Source: Sva-07 sp963743825 (GTDB lineage: Bacteria > Actinomycetota > Acidimicrobiia > Acidimicrobiales > Ilumatobacteraceae). From it: a stretch of DNA of 64,000 nucleotides. A program made the translations under genes and the position numbers. The first letter of the stretch is position 1. Each line of letters opens with the position of its first letter. The notes beneath the pieces are model-generated. The model did no database searches. It saw only the letters and a list, made by a program, of their open reading frames with translations, and was not told the DNA's origin. The stretch lies in assembly GCA_963743825.1 (NCBI GenBank), contig CAVURC010000003.1, positions 124,001-188,000 on the forward strand, read 5' to 3'. This document shows positions 35,323 through 45,885 of the stretch, piece after piece.

Positions 35323-37879
35323 TCAGGGTTCGTCGGCGAGGGCGACCTCGACGGCCAAGGCGTCACCGTCGAGCACCGTCAGCGATCGGATCGACCCGGC
35401 GTCGAGCAGATCGGCACGACCCGAGTCGAGCGCCGCATGGAGACCGGCTGGTGCGGTGACCACGAGCGTGTCGACGACGGCACGTTGGCTGCGCTTGGCC
35501 TCGGTCTTCGCTCGGCGTACCTGGGTCAACACGTCGATCGTGGCGTCGACCAGCGTCGGGTCGCCGAACGCCTCATCGGTGCCCGCCGAGCGGGTGGGCC
35601 ATGGCGCCACGTGGATGCTCGACTCGTTCCACCAACTCCACGCCTCCTCGCCGGCAAACGGCAGGATCGGTGCGAACAGCCGCTGGATGGTGCTCAGCGC
35701 TGCCCGGAGCGCGCGCTTGGCCGAGTCGGCGGCGTCGGGCCGGGTTTCGTCGTAGGTGCGGCCCTTGACGAGTTCGACGTAGTTGTCGCAGAACCACCAG
35801 AAGAACGCCTCGGTGCGCTCGAGTGCGCGGGCGTAGTCGAACGCCTCGAATGCCTCGGTCGCCTCGACGATGACCTCGTCGAGTTTGGCGAGCATCGATC
35901 GGTCGATCAGGTCGGTGACACCATCGTCGAGCGACCGGTCGCCGGTCGGTGCACCGAATTGCAGCACGAACTTGGTGACGTTGAGCAGCTTGTTGGCGAG
36001 CTTGCGGCCGACCTTCATCTGATCTTCGCTGAACGCCGTGTCGACTCCCGGCCGGGCAGAACCGGCCCAGTAGCGCACGGCGTCGGTGCCGTAGGTCTCG
36101 AAGAGATCCAGCGGCGTGACGACGTTGCCCTTCGACTTCGACATCTTCTTGCGGTCAGGGTCGAGAATCCAGCCCGAGAGCGCAGCGTGGCTCCACGGAG
36201 CGCATCCGAACTCGTGGTGGCTGCGCGTCATCGTGGAGAACAGCCAGGTGCGGATGATGTCGTGGCCCTGCGGTCGCATGTCCATCGGGAAGACGTGCCC
36301 GAACAGGTCGTTGTCCTCCTCCCAGCCGCCGGCGATCTGCGGGGTGAGCGACGACGTCGCCCAGGTGTCGAGAATGTCGGGGTCGCCGGCGAACCCGCCC
36401 GGCTCACCGCGCTGGCTCTCGGTGTAGCCCTCGGGCGACGTCGGTCGACGGGTCGATCGGCAGGAGCGATTCGTCCGGGAGCAACGGCTCGTCGTAGCGG
36501 GGTTCGCCGTGTTCGTCGAGTGCGTACCAGATGGGGATCGGCACCCCGAAGAATCGCTGGCGGCTCACGAGCCAGTCGCCGTTGAGCCCCTCGACCCAGT
36601 TCTCGTAGCGGTGCTGCATGTGGGCGGGATGCCAGGTGACCTCGGTGCCGCGAGCAACGAGTGCGGCGCGTAGGTCGGCGTCGCGGCCACCGTTGCGGAT
36701 GTACCACTGACGTGACGTGACGATCTCGAGCGGGCGATCGCCGCGTTCGTAGAACTTCACCGGATGCTGGATCTCGCGCGGCTCGCCGATCAGGAGTTCG
36801 GCCTCGATGAGCTGTTCGACCACCTTGGTCTGGGCCTGCTTGACGGTGAGTCCGGCGATGGCGGCGTAGGCGTCGGCGTCGACGTCGTGGGGAGCGTCGG
36901 GGAGGATGCGTCCGTCGCGCCCGACGATGGCGCGCATCGGCAGGTTCAGCTCGCGCCACCACGTCACGTCGGTGGTGTCACCGAACGTACAGATCATCGC
37001 GATGCCGGTGCCCTTGTCGGGCTGCGCGAGTTCGTGTGCGACGATCGGCACCTCGACGCCGTACAGCGGCGTGCGCACCGTGGTGCCGAAGTGCGGTTGG
37101 TAGCGCTCGTCGTCGGGGTGAGCGACCAGCGCGACGCAGGCGGCGAGCAGCTCGGGACGAGTGGTGTCGATCTCGATGGCGCCGTTGCCGTCCGACCGGG
37201 CGAACGGGATCTTGTGGTAGGCGCCCGGACGGTCGCGGTCTTCCATCTCGGCCTGGGCGACCGCAGTTCGGAAATCGATGTCCCACAGGGTGGGTGCTTC
37301 CTGGCTGTAGGCCTCGCCGCGTGTGACGTTGCGGAGGAACGCACGCTGGCTGGCACGCCTCGACCGTTCGTCGATGGTGGCGTACTGATGGTTCCAGTCG
37401 ACCGACAGGCCGAGCCGCTTGAGCAGGTCTTCGAAGATCTGCTCGTCGAGTTCGACCAGTTCGTCGCACAACTCGAGGAAGTTGGGCCGCGAGATCGGCA
37501 CGGCGTGGTGGTTCTTCGGCGGGTCACCACGGAACGGCGGTTCGAAGCCCTCGACGTAGTGCTGCGTCGGGTCGCAGCGCACGCCGTAGTAGTTCTGCAC
37601 GCGACGTTCGGTGGGCAGGCCGTTGTCGTCCCAACCCATGGGGTAGAAGACCGCCTTGCCCGACATTCGCTGGAACCGGGCGATGATGTCGGTGTGGGTG
37701 TAGCTGAACACGTGGCCCATGTGCAGCGAGCCGCTGACCGTCGGCGGTGGCGTGTCGATCGAGAACACCCCCTCGCGGGGTACCGACGCGTCGAAGCGGT
37801 ACGTGCCATCGGACTCCCACTGGGCGGCCCAGTGTGCCTCGATGCCGTCGAGCGTCGGCTTGTCGGGGATGTTCGCCAT
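35323..37879 (-). CDS. valS: Valyl-tRNA synthetase, frameshifted
   Basis: About 851 residues; charges tRNA-Val with valine. The class I HIGH motif is SLHMGHVFS near residue 51 and KMSKS is in RKKMSKSKGN near 550. GWDDNGLPTERRVQNYYGVR, the editing domain with TTRPELLAACVAL and GTGIAMICTFGD, and the anticodon-binding C-terminus are present. An extra base near 36440 splits it after PIDPSTDVA; the next frame resumes EGYTESQRGEPGG. An essential gene cannot really be broken, so this is strong evidence of sequence error. It starts divergently from cysS with a hairpin element between. Confidence 0.93.
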
Positions 37880-37917
37880 AGATCGCCGAGGCTACCGAGT
37901 GAGGTGCGTTCCTCCCG

Positions 37918-37967
37918 GTTTGCGTTACAGTTCTGTTGGACCGTCCCAACCGAACTGTCACGCAAAC
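37918..37967. repeat. 50-bp GTTTGCGT hairpin element, copy 3
   Basis: Nearly perfect: outer GTTTGCGT/ACGCAAAC, middle CAGTTC/GAACTG, inner GTTGG/CCAAC, loop ACCGTC. It sits between the start codons of divergent valS and cysS, so it cannot serve as a terminator for either gene. Confidence 0.75.
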
Positions 37968-38017
37968 CGATCTGTGTGCCCGGGCGGCTCGGGGTGGCGC
38001 TCGTAGACTCGATCCTC

Positions 38018-39386
38018 GTGCTGCACCTCTACGACACCGCCACGCGAACGGTCCGCGAGTTGGCTCTGCGCGAGCCGGGCAAGGTCAGCATCTACCTGTG
38101 CGGGCCCACCGTGTACGGCCCGCCGCACCTCGGCCACGGGCGCGCCACCCTGGTGTACGACATCTTGCGGCGCTACCTCGAATGGACCGGGCTCGACGTC
38201 AGGCTCGTGTCGAACATCACCGACATCGAGGACAAGATCATCGAACGCGCGGTGCGCGAGGACCGGCCGTGGCAGGACATCACCACGAAGTGCGAGCACG
38301 TGTGGTTCGAGGCGATGTCGGGGATCAACGTCGAACGTCCGACCGACGTGCCCCACGCGACCGAGTACGTCGAGGAGATGGTCGCGATGATCGCCGAACT
38401 CATCGCCACCGACCACGCCTACGTCACCGACGACGGTGTCTACATGTCGGTCGAGTCGGTCGACGACTACGGGCTGCTCGCGCATCAGTCGGTCGACGAC
38501 ATGCGATCCGGTGGCGGCGACCGCGAGGTTGTCGGCGCCGCGCAGAAGCGCCATCCCGCCGACTTCGTGCTGTGGAAGTTCTCCACGTCGGCGCCCACCG
38601 CCAGCGACCCCGAGTGGCCGTCACCGTGGGGTCCCGGCCGCCCCGGCTGGCACTCGGAGTGCGTCGTGATGAGCCTCGACCTGCTCGGGGAGGGCTTCGA
38701 CCTGCACTGCGGTGGGCAGGACCTGCGATTCCCCCACCACGAGAACGAACGAGCACAAGCGGTGGCGCTCGGCAAGACCTTCGCCAACCACTGGATGCAC
38801 AACGGATTCGTCGTCGACGCCGAGGGCGAGAAGATGTCGAAGAGCCTCGGCAACGTGTCGAACCTGCTCGACCTGATCGACCTCTACGACCCGCGCGCGT
38901 ACCGGATGGTCCTGCTGCAGTCGCACTACCGCAGCCCGGTGAAGATCACCCAGGACAACATCGACGGTGCGGTCAACGCGCTGGCCGGGCTCGATTCGTT
39001 CGCGGCACGTACCGCCGAGCTCGTCGGAGTCGCGCCCGACGAAGCGGTGCTCGCCGACTTCCGTGTGGCGATGGACGACGATCTCGACACACCGAGGGCG
39101 ACCGCCCTGCTGTTCGACACGGTTCGGCGCTCCAATGCCGCCCTCGACTCCGGATCGAACGACGCCGCGTCCCTTGCTGCGGCGGCTCACGTGATCGCCA
39201 CGACGTTCGGACTCGATCTGGCCGTCGCATCCGAGGTCGACAGCGAGGCACGTGCGCTCGCTCGAGTCGCTCGATGATGCGCGTGCGGCGAAGGACTTCG
39301 CCACGGCTGATGCACTCCGAGCCCGACTGCAAGCCGACGGATGGACGGTCGAGACCACCCGCGACGGCACGTCGTTGCGGCGGTGA
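38018..39386 (+). CDS. cysS: Cysteinyl-tRNA synthetase, frameshifted near 3' end
   Basis: About 456 residues; charges tRNA-Cys. The zinc and HIGH region YLCGPTVYGPPHLGHGRA lies near residue 28. Other zinc ligands are in GWHSECVVMS and DLHCGGQDLRFPHHENERAQ, and KMSKS is in EKMSKSLGN. The last 40 residues (SLESLDDARAAKDFATADAL) are in another frame after an extra base near 39255. GTG 38018 fits the family start. The TGA stop at 39384 overlaps the GTG of the acyltransferase gene, so they are coupled. It could also be an MshC-like ligase, but the C-terminal extension favours CysS. Confidence 0.92.
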
Positions 39387-41538
39387 CCACGGTCGTCGAC
39401 TCCCCGGGGACCGCGACGAGTCCGGTCGACGAGGGCGTCGACGAGGCGGTCGCTCGCAGGCGACGACCGGACGTCGACTCCGGGCCGAGCCGCGTTCCCG
39501 GCGATGGGCTACCAGCCGTCGCTCGACGGGTTGCGCGCCCTGTCGGTTGGCGTCGTGCTGCTCTACCACGCCGGATTCTCGTGGATGCACGGCGGATTCT
39601 TCGGCGTCGAGGTGTTCTTCGTCGTCTCGGGCTTCCTGATCACCTCGCTCCTGATCGACGAGCACGACCGCAACGATCACATCGCGTTCGGCAAGTTCTG
39701 GAACCGGCGGGCGCGGCGCCTGTTCCCGGCGCTGTACGCGGTCTTGCTGTTCGTCGGCGTCTGGGCGGCGCTCGCAGGAACGGCCGAGCAGCAGTCGCAG
39801 CTCCGTCGCGACACCGTGTGGTCGATCTTCTACGTGAACAACTGGGGCCAGATCCTCGGCGATGTTCCGTACTTCGCCGGCGAGGTGCCGTTGCTCCGAC
39901 ACCTGTGGAGCCTCGCGGTCGAAGAACAGTGGTACCTGATCTGGCCGTTGCTGTTCGTTGCGCTGATGCGGTTGCGTCTGTCACGACGTGTCGTCGGCGG
40001 TGTCGTCGTCGGTGCCGCGTTCGCCGTGTTCGTCTACATGTTCTGGATGCAGTCGCGCGCCCCGACCCCGCTCGGTGGGCCCCCGCCGATTCTCGACGGC
40101 GTCGATCGCACCAACTACCTCTACCTCTCCACGATCACACGGTCCGGCGGCCTCCTGCTCGGCGCCGGCGCCGCGTTCGTCTGGCGCCCGTGGCGATGGA
40201 AGCACGCGGTCGATGCGCCCGCCGGGCGACTGCTCGACCCGCTCGGCGCTGCGGCGGTGGCGGCGATCGGCTGTGCGGCCGCGGTCGCGTCGATCACGGC
40301 GGGCTACGTCTACCAATGGTTGCTGCCGCTCGTCTCGATCCTCTCGCTCGTGGCCGTGATGGTCGCCGTCCACCCGTCGTCGGTCGGCTTCCGGCGGATC
40401 ATGAGCTGGACCCCGCTCGTCGAGGTCGGCAAGCGCAGCTACGGCCTGTACCTGTGGAGCTGGCCGATCTTCGTGATCGTCGGCGCCACCACCGGTTCGG
40501 TGTCGGCGTTCGTGTGGGCGATGTTCCTGACGGTCGTCGTCGCCGAGGCGTCGTACCGATTTCTGGAGTCACCGGTTCGCAAGGGGATCGTCGGACGGTG
40601 GTGGAGCGACCGAGCGTCGATCACCTATTGGCCGATCGCCGGGGAGCGATGCTCGTCGGCGCGCTGGTGGTGTTCTACGTCAACGTCGATCAGTTCAGCC
40701 GGTTCGAAGGCGGCGGCGAGGCGGTGTTCGAACTCGACACGTCGGGCGACTCCTCGGTCGACCGAACCCGTCGTCGATGCCACCGAGATCACGGATCGGA
40801 TCTGTCGCTGCAGTGACCACGGTGCCCGTGGCCACGACTCCGATCGTGCCCGCGACGTCGGCACGGCTGGCGATCGTCGGCGACTCGCAGGCCAACGCGC
40901 TGGCGATCAATCTGCCCGATGGGATCGACACCGTCTTCCCGAACGTCGTCAACGGCAGCGTCGACGGGTGCAGCGTGTACGACTCGGGCTCGGTGAGGAG
41001 TTCGGTGCGATTCGGCAACAACTTCTCGATCTGCGACGGGTGGCAGGACGAATGGGCGCAGGCGGCTGCCGGCACCGATGTCGCGCTCGTGGTCGTCGGA
41101 GCGTGGGACGTGTTCGACGTCGTCGACGGCGACACGACGTACGGCTTCGCCACCCCGGCCGGCGATGCACTGTTCGTCACCAACCTCGAGTCGGGCATCG
41201 ACGCGATGCTCGCCGAGGGGACCAATGTCGGCCTGCTCGAAGTGGCCTGCATGCGCCCCCAGGACGTCGAGGGCGCCGGCGTCCCGGCGCTTCCCGAACG
41301 CGGTGACGATGCTCGCGTGGCCCACGTGAACGACCTGCTGCGCGAGACGGCGGCGTCGTACCAGGCCGCCGGGGACGCTCGGGTGCAGTTCGTCGAGGGG
41401 CCCGCCGAGTGGTGCACCGACGAGACGATCGCAACCGACCTCGGCTATCGCTGGGACGGCGTGCACGTCTACAAGCCGGGCGCCAACCTGGTCTACACCA
41501 CCGTTGCCCCCGACCTGCTCCGACTCGCCGCGATCTGA
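39383..41538 (+). CDS. OafA/YrhL-type acyltransferase with SGNH domain, several frameshifts
   Basis: About 718 residues. The acyltransferase-3 membrane domain starts GYQPSLDGLRALSVGVVLLY with the HAGF-type catalytic histidine nearby, RRLFPALYAV, HLWSLAVEEQWYLIWP and about ten helices. The C-terminal extracytoplasmic SGNH hydrolase domain starts ARLAIVGDSQANALA and ends with YRWDGVHVYKPG. Such proteins O-acetylate or otherwise acylate surface glycans. Shifts are seen near 39497, 40642, 40760 and 40800; that near 40642 needs an added rather than a removed base. GTG 39383 overlaps the cysS stop. Confidence 0.82.
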
Positions 41539-41588
41539 AACGATCAGCCCGCACGTTATGGTGCCGGCCGTTTTTGGCGGCGATCGCG

Positions 41589-42484
41589 TCAGCGGTTGGA
41601 CCCGGAAAGCACGCCCCTGGCGAAATCGGTCGCGGTCGGAGCCTCGGCACCGATGACCGGTTCGGTCGGGTCGGTGCCGACGGTCTCGAACCGGTCCCGA
41701 AGGCGTGCCGATTGCTTGTTTCGTGAAGCCGACGCCGTCGTCACTGACGATGATCGACGTCGTTGCGTTGACATGTCACCACGAGCACCCGGACACCGAG
41801 ACGGGTCGACACCGTGATGTGACCGGTCCCCTCGATGGCGTCGACGGCGTTGGCGACGAGGTTCATCAGCACCTGGCTGAGCCCGACGCGGTCGATGAAG
41901 ACGAGCGACGATCGGGCGGGCGCCTCGACGCGGCAGCGTGATCCCGGGACGGACCATGCGGCGTAGGAACGGCTCGATCTGACGGATCGACTCGCCGAGG
42001 TCCGTGACGCGGGTCTCGTAGTCGTGACGCTGGCCGAGCCAGAGCAGGTCGTCGATGATCGCCAGCCCGCGTTCGGCCGCGGCGCCGACGTCGTCGATGC
42101 AGGTGACGGTGTTGTCGCCGATCCTGCCGGCGCCTGCTGCGGCCCCGGCGTTGTCGTGGACCTCTTCGGCGCAGCCTCTGATGACCACGAACACGTTGCG
42201 CAGGTCGTGCGCCAAGCCGGCGCTGGCGCGTCCGATCAGCTCGCGGCGCCGTGCGTCCTCGAGCTGGCGGTCTCGTCCTCGTCGTATGTATTCTCCCGGC
42301 AACGTGCTGGAAACCGCACGCAGTTCTCCGGCTCGTCCGGGGCCGGCGAAGTGTCGACCCACGAGCTTGCGGCGGGGTCCGGGGTCGAGAACGAACGCCA
42401 AGCGGTCGTCTTCTCGGCCGAATCGGTCGACGCATCTTGCGGATAGGCACGCAAAGTGTCTGACTGACTGCGTAGAGTGGTCAT
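41589..42484 (-). pseudogene. Histidine-kinase-like gene, disrupted by several frameshifts
   Basis: The dimerisation/phosphoacceptor helix RRELIGRASAGLAHDLRNVF with the H-box histidine is clear, followed by a second helix (LAIIDDLLWLGQ). Pieces of the ATPase domain lie in shifted frames: the N-box LSQVLMNLVANAVDAIEGTG and IIVSDDGVGF. No G-rich GTGLGL box was found. At least three shifts (41720-41930, and one near 42395 toward ATG 42484) are needed, more than nearby genes, so it may be a true pseudogene or only error-laden. No response regulator is adjacent. Confidence 0.55.
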
Positions 42485-42574
42485 TTCGACCATCCTGGAC
42501 GAAATTCCGTCACCGAATTGTAAAGATTCGGTAAGCGGCCCAACCCCGATGCCACACAGCGTCGTGTTGCAACC

Positions 42575-43380
42575 ATGGAACCGAGCAAAGGGGGAGAGCG
42601 GACCCTCGCATGGAGCATCGTTCACTGGAGATCTGTCGTTCTCGTCGGGGCATCTGTCGCCGGCGGTCTGGTGCTGACCTCCATGGTGATCGGGGCCACG
42701 CCGACCGTCGGTGGTCAGGCTGCGGCAGCGCCTGAAGCGGTCGTGGCTGCCGCTGTTGTCGATCCGTCGACGACCGTCCTGGTCGATCCCTCCACGACCG
42801 AGTCGATCCCGGCCTCGACCGACGTCGTGGCCGCCCCCGCCTCCGCGCCCCGCTCGCCGCGCCGGCCGCGGGCGCAGCAGCGGCTCCCACCGGGCGAGCC
42901 GCTCCGGTTGCAGGAACGACCCAGCCGGCGGCGACACCGACTGCGGCCACCCCCTCACCGGTCCAGCCGACCGTCGCCCCGAGCCAGCCGACCGTTGCGC
43001 CGAGCCAGCGAACCGTTGCGCCGACGACCGCGGCGCCGACGACCGCAGCCCGACGACCGCAGCGCCGACGACGGCAGCGCCGACGACCGCGGCGCCGACG
43101 ACCGCTGCGCCGACGACCGCGGCGCCGACGACCGCCGCCCCGGTCCCCGTGGCCCTGTCATATCCGAGTTACACGGTGTCGGGAGTGTCGAGTGTGTCGC
43201 TGCAGTTCGACGGATCGTCGATCGTCGGTGGCCTCGGTGAGCCCGCAGGCCAACTGGGTCTACCAGATCGCTTCGAACGGCCCACGGACCGTCGAGATCA
43301 AGTTCTTCAACGTCGCGAACGGAAGCGATCGCGAATTCCATGCAACCGTCGAGAACGGCCGGATCAAGGTCGAGACCTGA
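42575..43380 (+). CDS. Membrane-anchored Pro/Thr-rich protein with C-terminal beta domain, frameshifted
   Basis: About 268 residues reconstructed from four frame segments (shifts near 42845, 43050, 43235). An N-terminal helix (VVLVGASVAGGLVLTSMVIG) anchors it. The middle is low-complexity Ala/Pro/Thr with APTT repeats. The C-terminal 75 residues (YTVSGVSSVSLQFDG, then RTVEIKFFNVANGSDREFHA) look like a small beta-sandwich. A similar C-terminal pattern occurs in the anti-sigma-like protein at 45886. It starts an operon with the next three genes. Function unknown; likely extracytoplasmic. Confidence 0.6.
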
Positions 43381-43385
43381 GGCAA

Positions 43386-44365
43386 ATGATGAGTGGACTC
43401 ACACCAGAAGAACGAATCGCACGGCTGCGAGCCAGCCGTGGCCAGTCGGCGGCGCCTGCAGAAGTTCCAGCGGCGCCGTCTCCACTGGGTGCCGCGCCGT
43501 TGCCGCCACCCCAGGTTGCAGCGGGCCTGATGTCTGCCGGGACTCCGCTGCCTCCTCCATCACCCACACGCCCGACTTCATCTGTTGCCGCGGGTACGAG
43601 CACAACTCCGCTGGAAGCGCCGGGCCGCGCGACTGCCACTGCGCCGACGACGGCGGTCGCCGCAACCACGGCGGTCGCTGCAGCGACCGCAAGTTCGCAG
43701 ACCGGCGGCGCTCGCGCTCTGCTGCGCCGCAAGCCCCATCCGGCGCGGCGGGCGCGATGGGCGGTCGGGATCGCAGCGACTGCAGGGTTCGCAGCGATGC
43801 TCCCGGCGATGGGTTCGCTGAGCGCGACGGCCAACGAGCCGGATCCCGAGGACGCGTCGGATCCGACCTCGACCGTCCTCGGTGCCCGCCGGCACCGTCG
43901 ATGCAACGGTCGAGTTGAATCCCACGTCGACCGTCGTCGGTGATCCGACGACGAGTGTCTTGCCGGTCGACCCGGCGGCACCGGCCCCCGTCGACACCGC
44001 AGCCGCAACGGTGCCGGTCAGCGCTCAAGCACCCGTGGCTGGAGCGGCTCCTGCACCAAAGGCAACGGCTCCGGCTGCTGCTCCTGCCCCGAAGCCCGCA
44101 GGGACACCGGCTGCTGCGGCTCCGGCTGCTGCGGCTCCGACTCCGGCTGCGCCGGCTGCCCGCTGCTCCGGATCCGGCCCCCGCTCCCGCTCCGGCTCCC
44201 GCCCCGGCCCCGGCTCCCGCCCCGGCCCCGGCTCCCGCTCCGGCTCCGGCTCCTGCTCCGGCCCCGGCTCCGGCTCCCGCTCCGGCTCCGGCTCCCGCTC
44301 CGGCCCCTGCACCGGCTCCCGCTCCGGCACCGCCCCCGCCCACCACGGCGGCGTCAGGAGGATGA
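43386..44365 (+). CDS. Membrane protein with Ala/Pro-repeat extracytoplasmic tail, frameshifted
   Basis: About 325 residues. A cytoplasmic start SGLTPEERIARLRASRGQ and a Pro-rich region lead to a membrane helix (WAVGIAATAGFAAMLPAMGS, residues about 120-140) after a run of arginines. The outside part is Thr/Val- then Ala/Pro-rich and ends with more than 25 nearly pure Pro-Ala dipeptides (44180-44335). Shifts near 43880 and 44165. Such rod-like PA tails span cell walls. The stop overlaps the first apbE ATG. Role unknown; the context suggests envelope redox. Confidence 0.6.
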
Positions 44366-44370
44366 CCGAC

Positions 44371-45279
44371 ATGTCCCCGTGGTCGATGGTGGTGTTCCGC
44401 GCGATGGCCAGCCCGTGCCGGATTGTCGCACCCACACCGAAACTCGCCGCACACGGTCAGCATCTGATCGAGCAGCTCGAACGCAGTTGGAGTCGATTCG
44501 ACCCGGCGAGCGAGGTGTCCGCGGTCAACGAGGCGGCCGGTCGTCTGACGATCGTTTCCGAGGTCACCTACGAGCTGATGTCGCTCGCGCAGCAGGCGCG
44601 GATCGCCACGCGCGGCGTGTTCAATCCGTTGATGCTCGACCAACTGGTCGCCCTCGGCTACGACCGCACCTGGGACGCATTCGGTGATGACGCCCGTCCC
44701 CTGCGCGAGCCAATGTCGGTGATCGATGAACCGATTGTGCTCTTCCCCGAGATCTCCGGGGTCTGTCTGCCTCCCGGAGCCCGGTTCGATCCGGGCGGAA
44801 TCGGCAAGGGACTCGCCGGTGACATGGTGGCTGCTGCGCTGCTCGACGCCGGTGCCGAGTCGGTGCAGATCGAACTCGGAGGCGACGTCCGTGTTGCCGG
44901 ACCCGAGTGGGCTGGTGGCCTGTGGCGGGTCGCCGTCGACGACAACGATCACGGCGCCGCCAACCCGGCGACCATCACGTTGCCGGAAGGTGGGGTCGCG
45001 ACGAGTAGCACCATGCGTCGTCGCTGGCGGCGCGGCGGCATCGATGTGCATCATCTGATCGACCCGCACACGGGATTGTCGGCGTCGACCGATCTTGACT
45101 CGGTCACGGTCGCGGCACCCACGCTGTGGTGGGCTGAAGTCATGGCGAAGGTGGCGTTGATCGGTGGATCGGAACGCGCACGGTCGATGTTCGGCGAGTA
45201 CGACATGACGGCGGTGCTGGTGGGGAACGATCCGAATCACCGGTACGAAGTCATCTCACCGGGTACTGTCGCCGCATGA
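44371..45279 (+). CDS. apbE: FAD:protein FMN transferase (ApbE)
   Basis: About 302 residues. The motifs AMASPCRIVAPTP, EQLERSWSRFDPASEVSAVN, GVFNPLMLDQLVALGYDRTW, RFDPGGIGKGLAGDMVAAAL and HHLIDPHTGLSA are those of ApbE, which uses FAD to attach FMN by phosphoester to a Thr/Ser of a target flavoprotein on the outer face of the membrane. AGGAGG (44356-44361) lies 9 nt before ATG 44371, which is therefore preferred over ATG 44362 (4-bp overlap with the previous stop). The next gene overlaps by 4 bp (ATGA). No classical FMN-binding-domain target is visible nearby. Confidence 0.93.
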   Translation: MSPWSMVVFRAMASPCRIVAPTPKLAAHGQHLIEQLERSWSRFDPASEVSAVNEAAGRLTIVSEVTYELMSLAQQARIATRGVFNPLMLDQLVALGYDRTWDAFGDDARPLREPMSVIDEPIVLFPEISGVCLPPGARFDPGGIGKGLAGDMVAAALLDAGAESVQIELGGDVRVAGPEWAGGLWRVAVDDNDHGAANPATITLPEGGVATSSTMRRRWRRGGIDVHHLIDPHTGLSASTDLDSVTVAAPTLWWAEVMAKVALIGGSERARSMFGEYDMTAVLVGNDPNHRYEVISPGTVAA

Positions 45280-45863
45280 ACCCGCAGGTCTGGTGGTTCA
45301 TCTCGCGTTCGTCGGGGATGATTGCGTGGGGTCTGCTGACGTTGTCGGTCTGCTGGGGACTCTTCATCTCGACCAAGGCCGTGGCCAAGGCGTCGAGCCC
45401 GGCGTGGCTACTCGATCTGCACCGGTATCTGGGCGGCACCGCCGTGCTGTTCACCGGGTTGCACCTGTTCGGGCTGGCAGCGGACAGTTACGTCAAATTC
45501 GGTTGGGCTGAGACGTTCATACCGATGGCATCGCCATGGAAGCCGGGAGCAGTGGCGTTCGGCATCGTCGGCTTTTACCTCTTGCTCGCGATCGAGGGAA
45601 CGTCGTTGGCGATGAAGCGGCTTCCACGCCGCCTGTGGCGTTGGGTGCACCACACCAGCCTCGTGCTGTACTTCGTTGCCACCTATCACGCGATCGCTGC
45701 CGGGACCGACAAGCAGAACGAAGTGTTCCGCATAGCGGCCCTTGCCTCCATCAACATCGTGATGTTCCTGACCATCGTGTTGATCCTCGCGGCGCGCAAG
45801 GCGAAGCTGAGCCCGCCTCGGTCAACCCGGGTGCTGGCCGATGTCGGCAGTGTCGAGAGCTGA
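45276..45863 (+). CDS. Ferric-reductase-like transmembrane protein
   Basis: 195 residues with six hydrophobic helices, e.g. SGMIAWGLLTLSVCWGLFIS and GAVAFGIVGFYLLLAIEGTS. Heme-ligand-type histidines are in LLDLHRYLGG, GLHLFGLA, WRWVHHTSLVLYF and ATYHAI. This is the b-type cytochrome core of the ferric reductase/MsrQ/YedZ group, without a flavin or NADPH domain. Coupled translationally to apbE, it could pass electrons to or from a covalent FMN protein on the outer face (inference). It ends 22 bp before the convergent anti-sigma-like gene. Confidence 0.87.
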   Translation: MNPQVWWFISRSSGMIAWGLLTLSVCWGLFISTKAVAKASSPAWLLDLHRYLGGTAVLFTGLHLFGLAADSYVKFGWAETFIPMASPWKPGAVAFGIVGFYLLLAIEGTSLAMKRLPRRLWRWVHHTSLVLYFVATYHAIAAGTDKQNEVFRIAALASINIVMFLTIVLILAARKAKLSPPRSTRVLADVGSVES

Positions 45864-45885
45864 ATCGACAACTCGGCCGGTCGGC

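Noticed and set aside
37918..37967. Terminator for valS or cysS
   Set aside because: It lies between divergent start codons, upstream of both genes.
36764..38017. Long open plus-strand frame leading into cysS
   Set aside because: It is antisense to valS; cysS homology begins only at GTG 38018 and the upstream translation has no family resemblance.
38018..39386. Mycothiol ligase MshC
   Set aside because: The gene has the full C-terminal extension and zinc-site layout of CysS.
43010..43140. Short tandem DNA repeats as a structural element
   Set aside because: They encode APTT repeats in a coding frame of the 42575 gene.
44180..44335. CRISPR-like or satellite array
   Set aside because: The repeats are in-frame CCGGCTCC-type codons for a Pro-Ala tail, without spacers.
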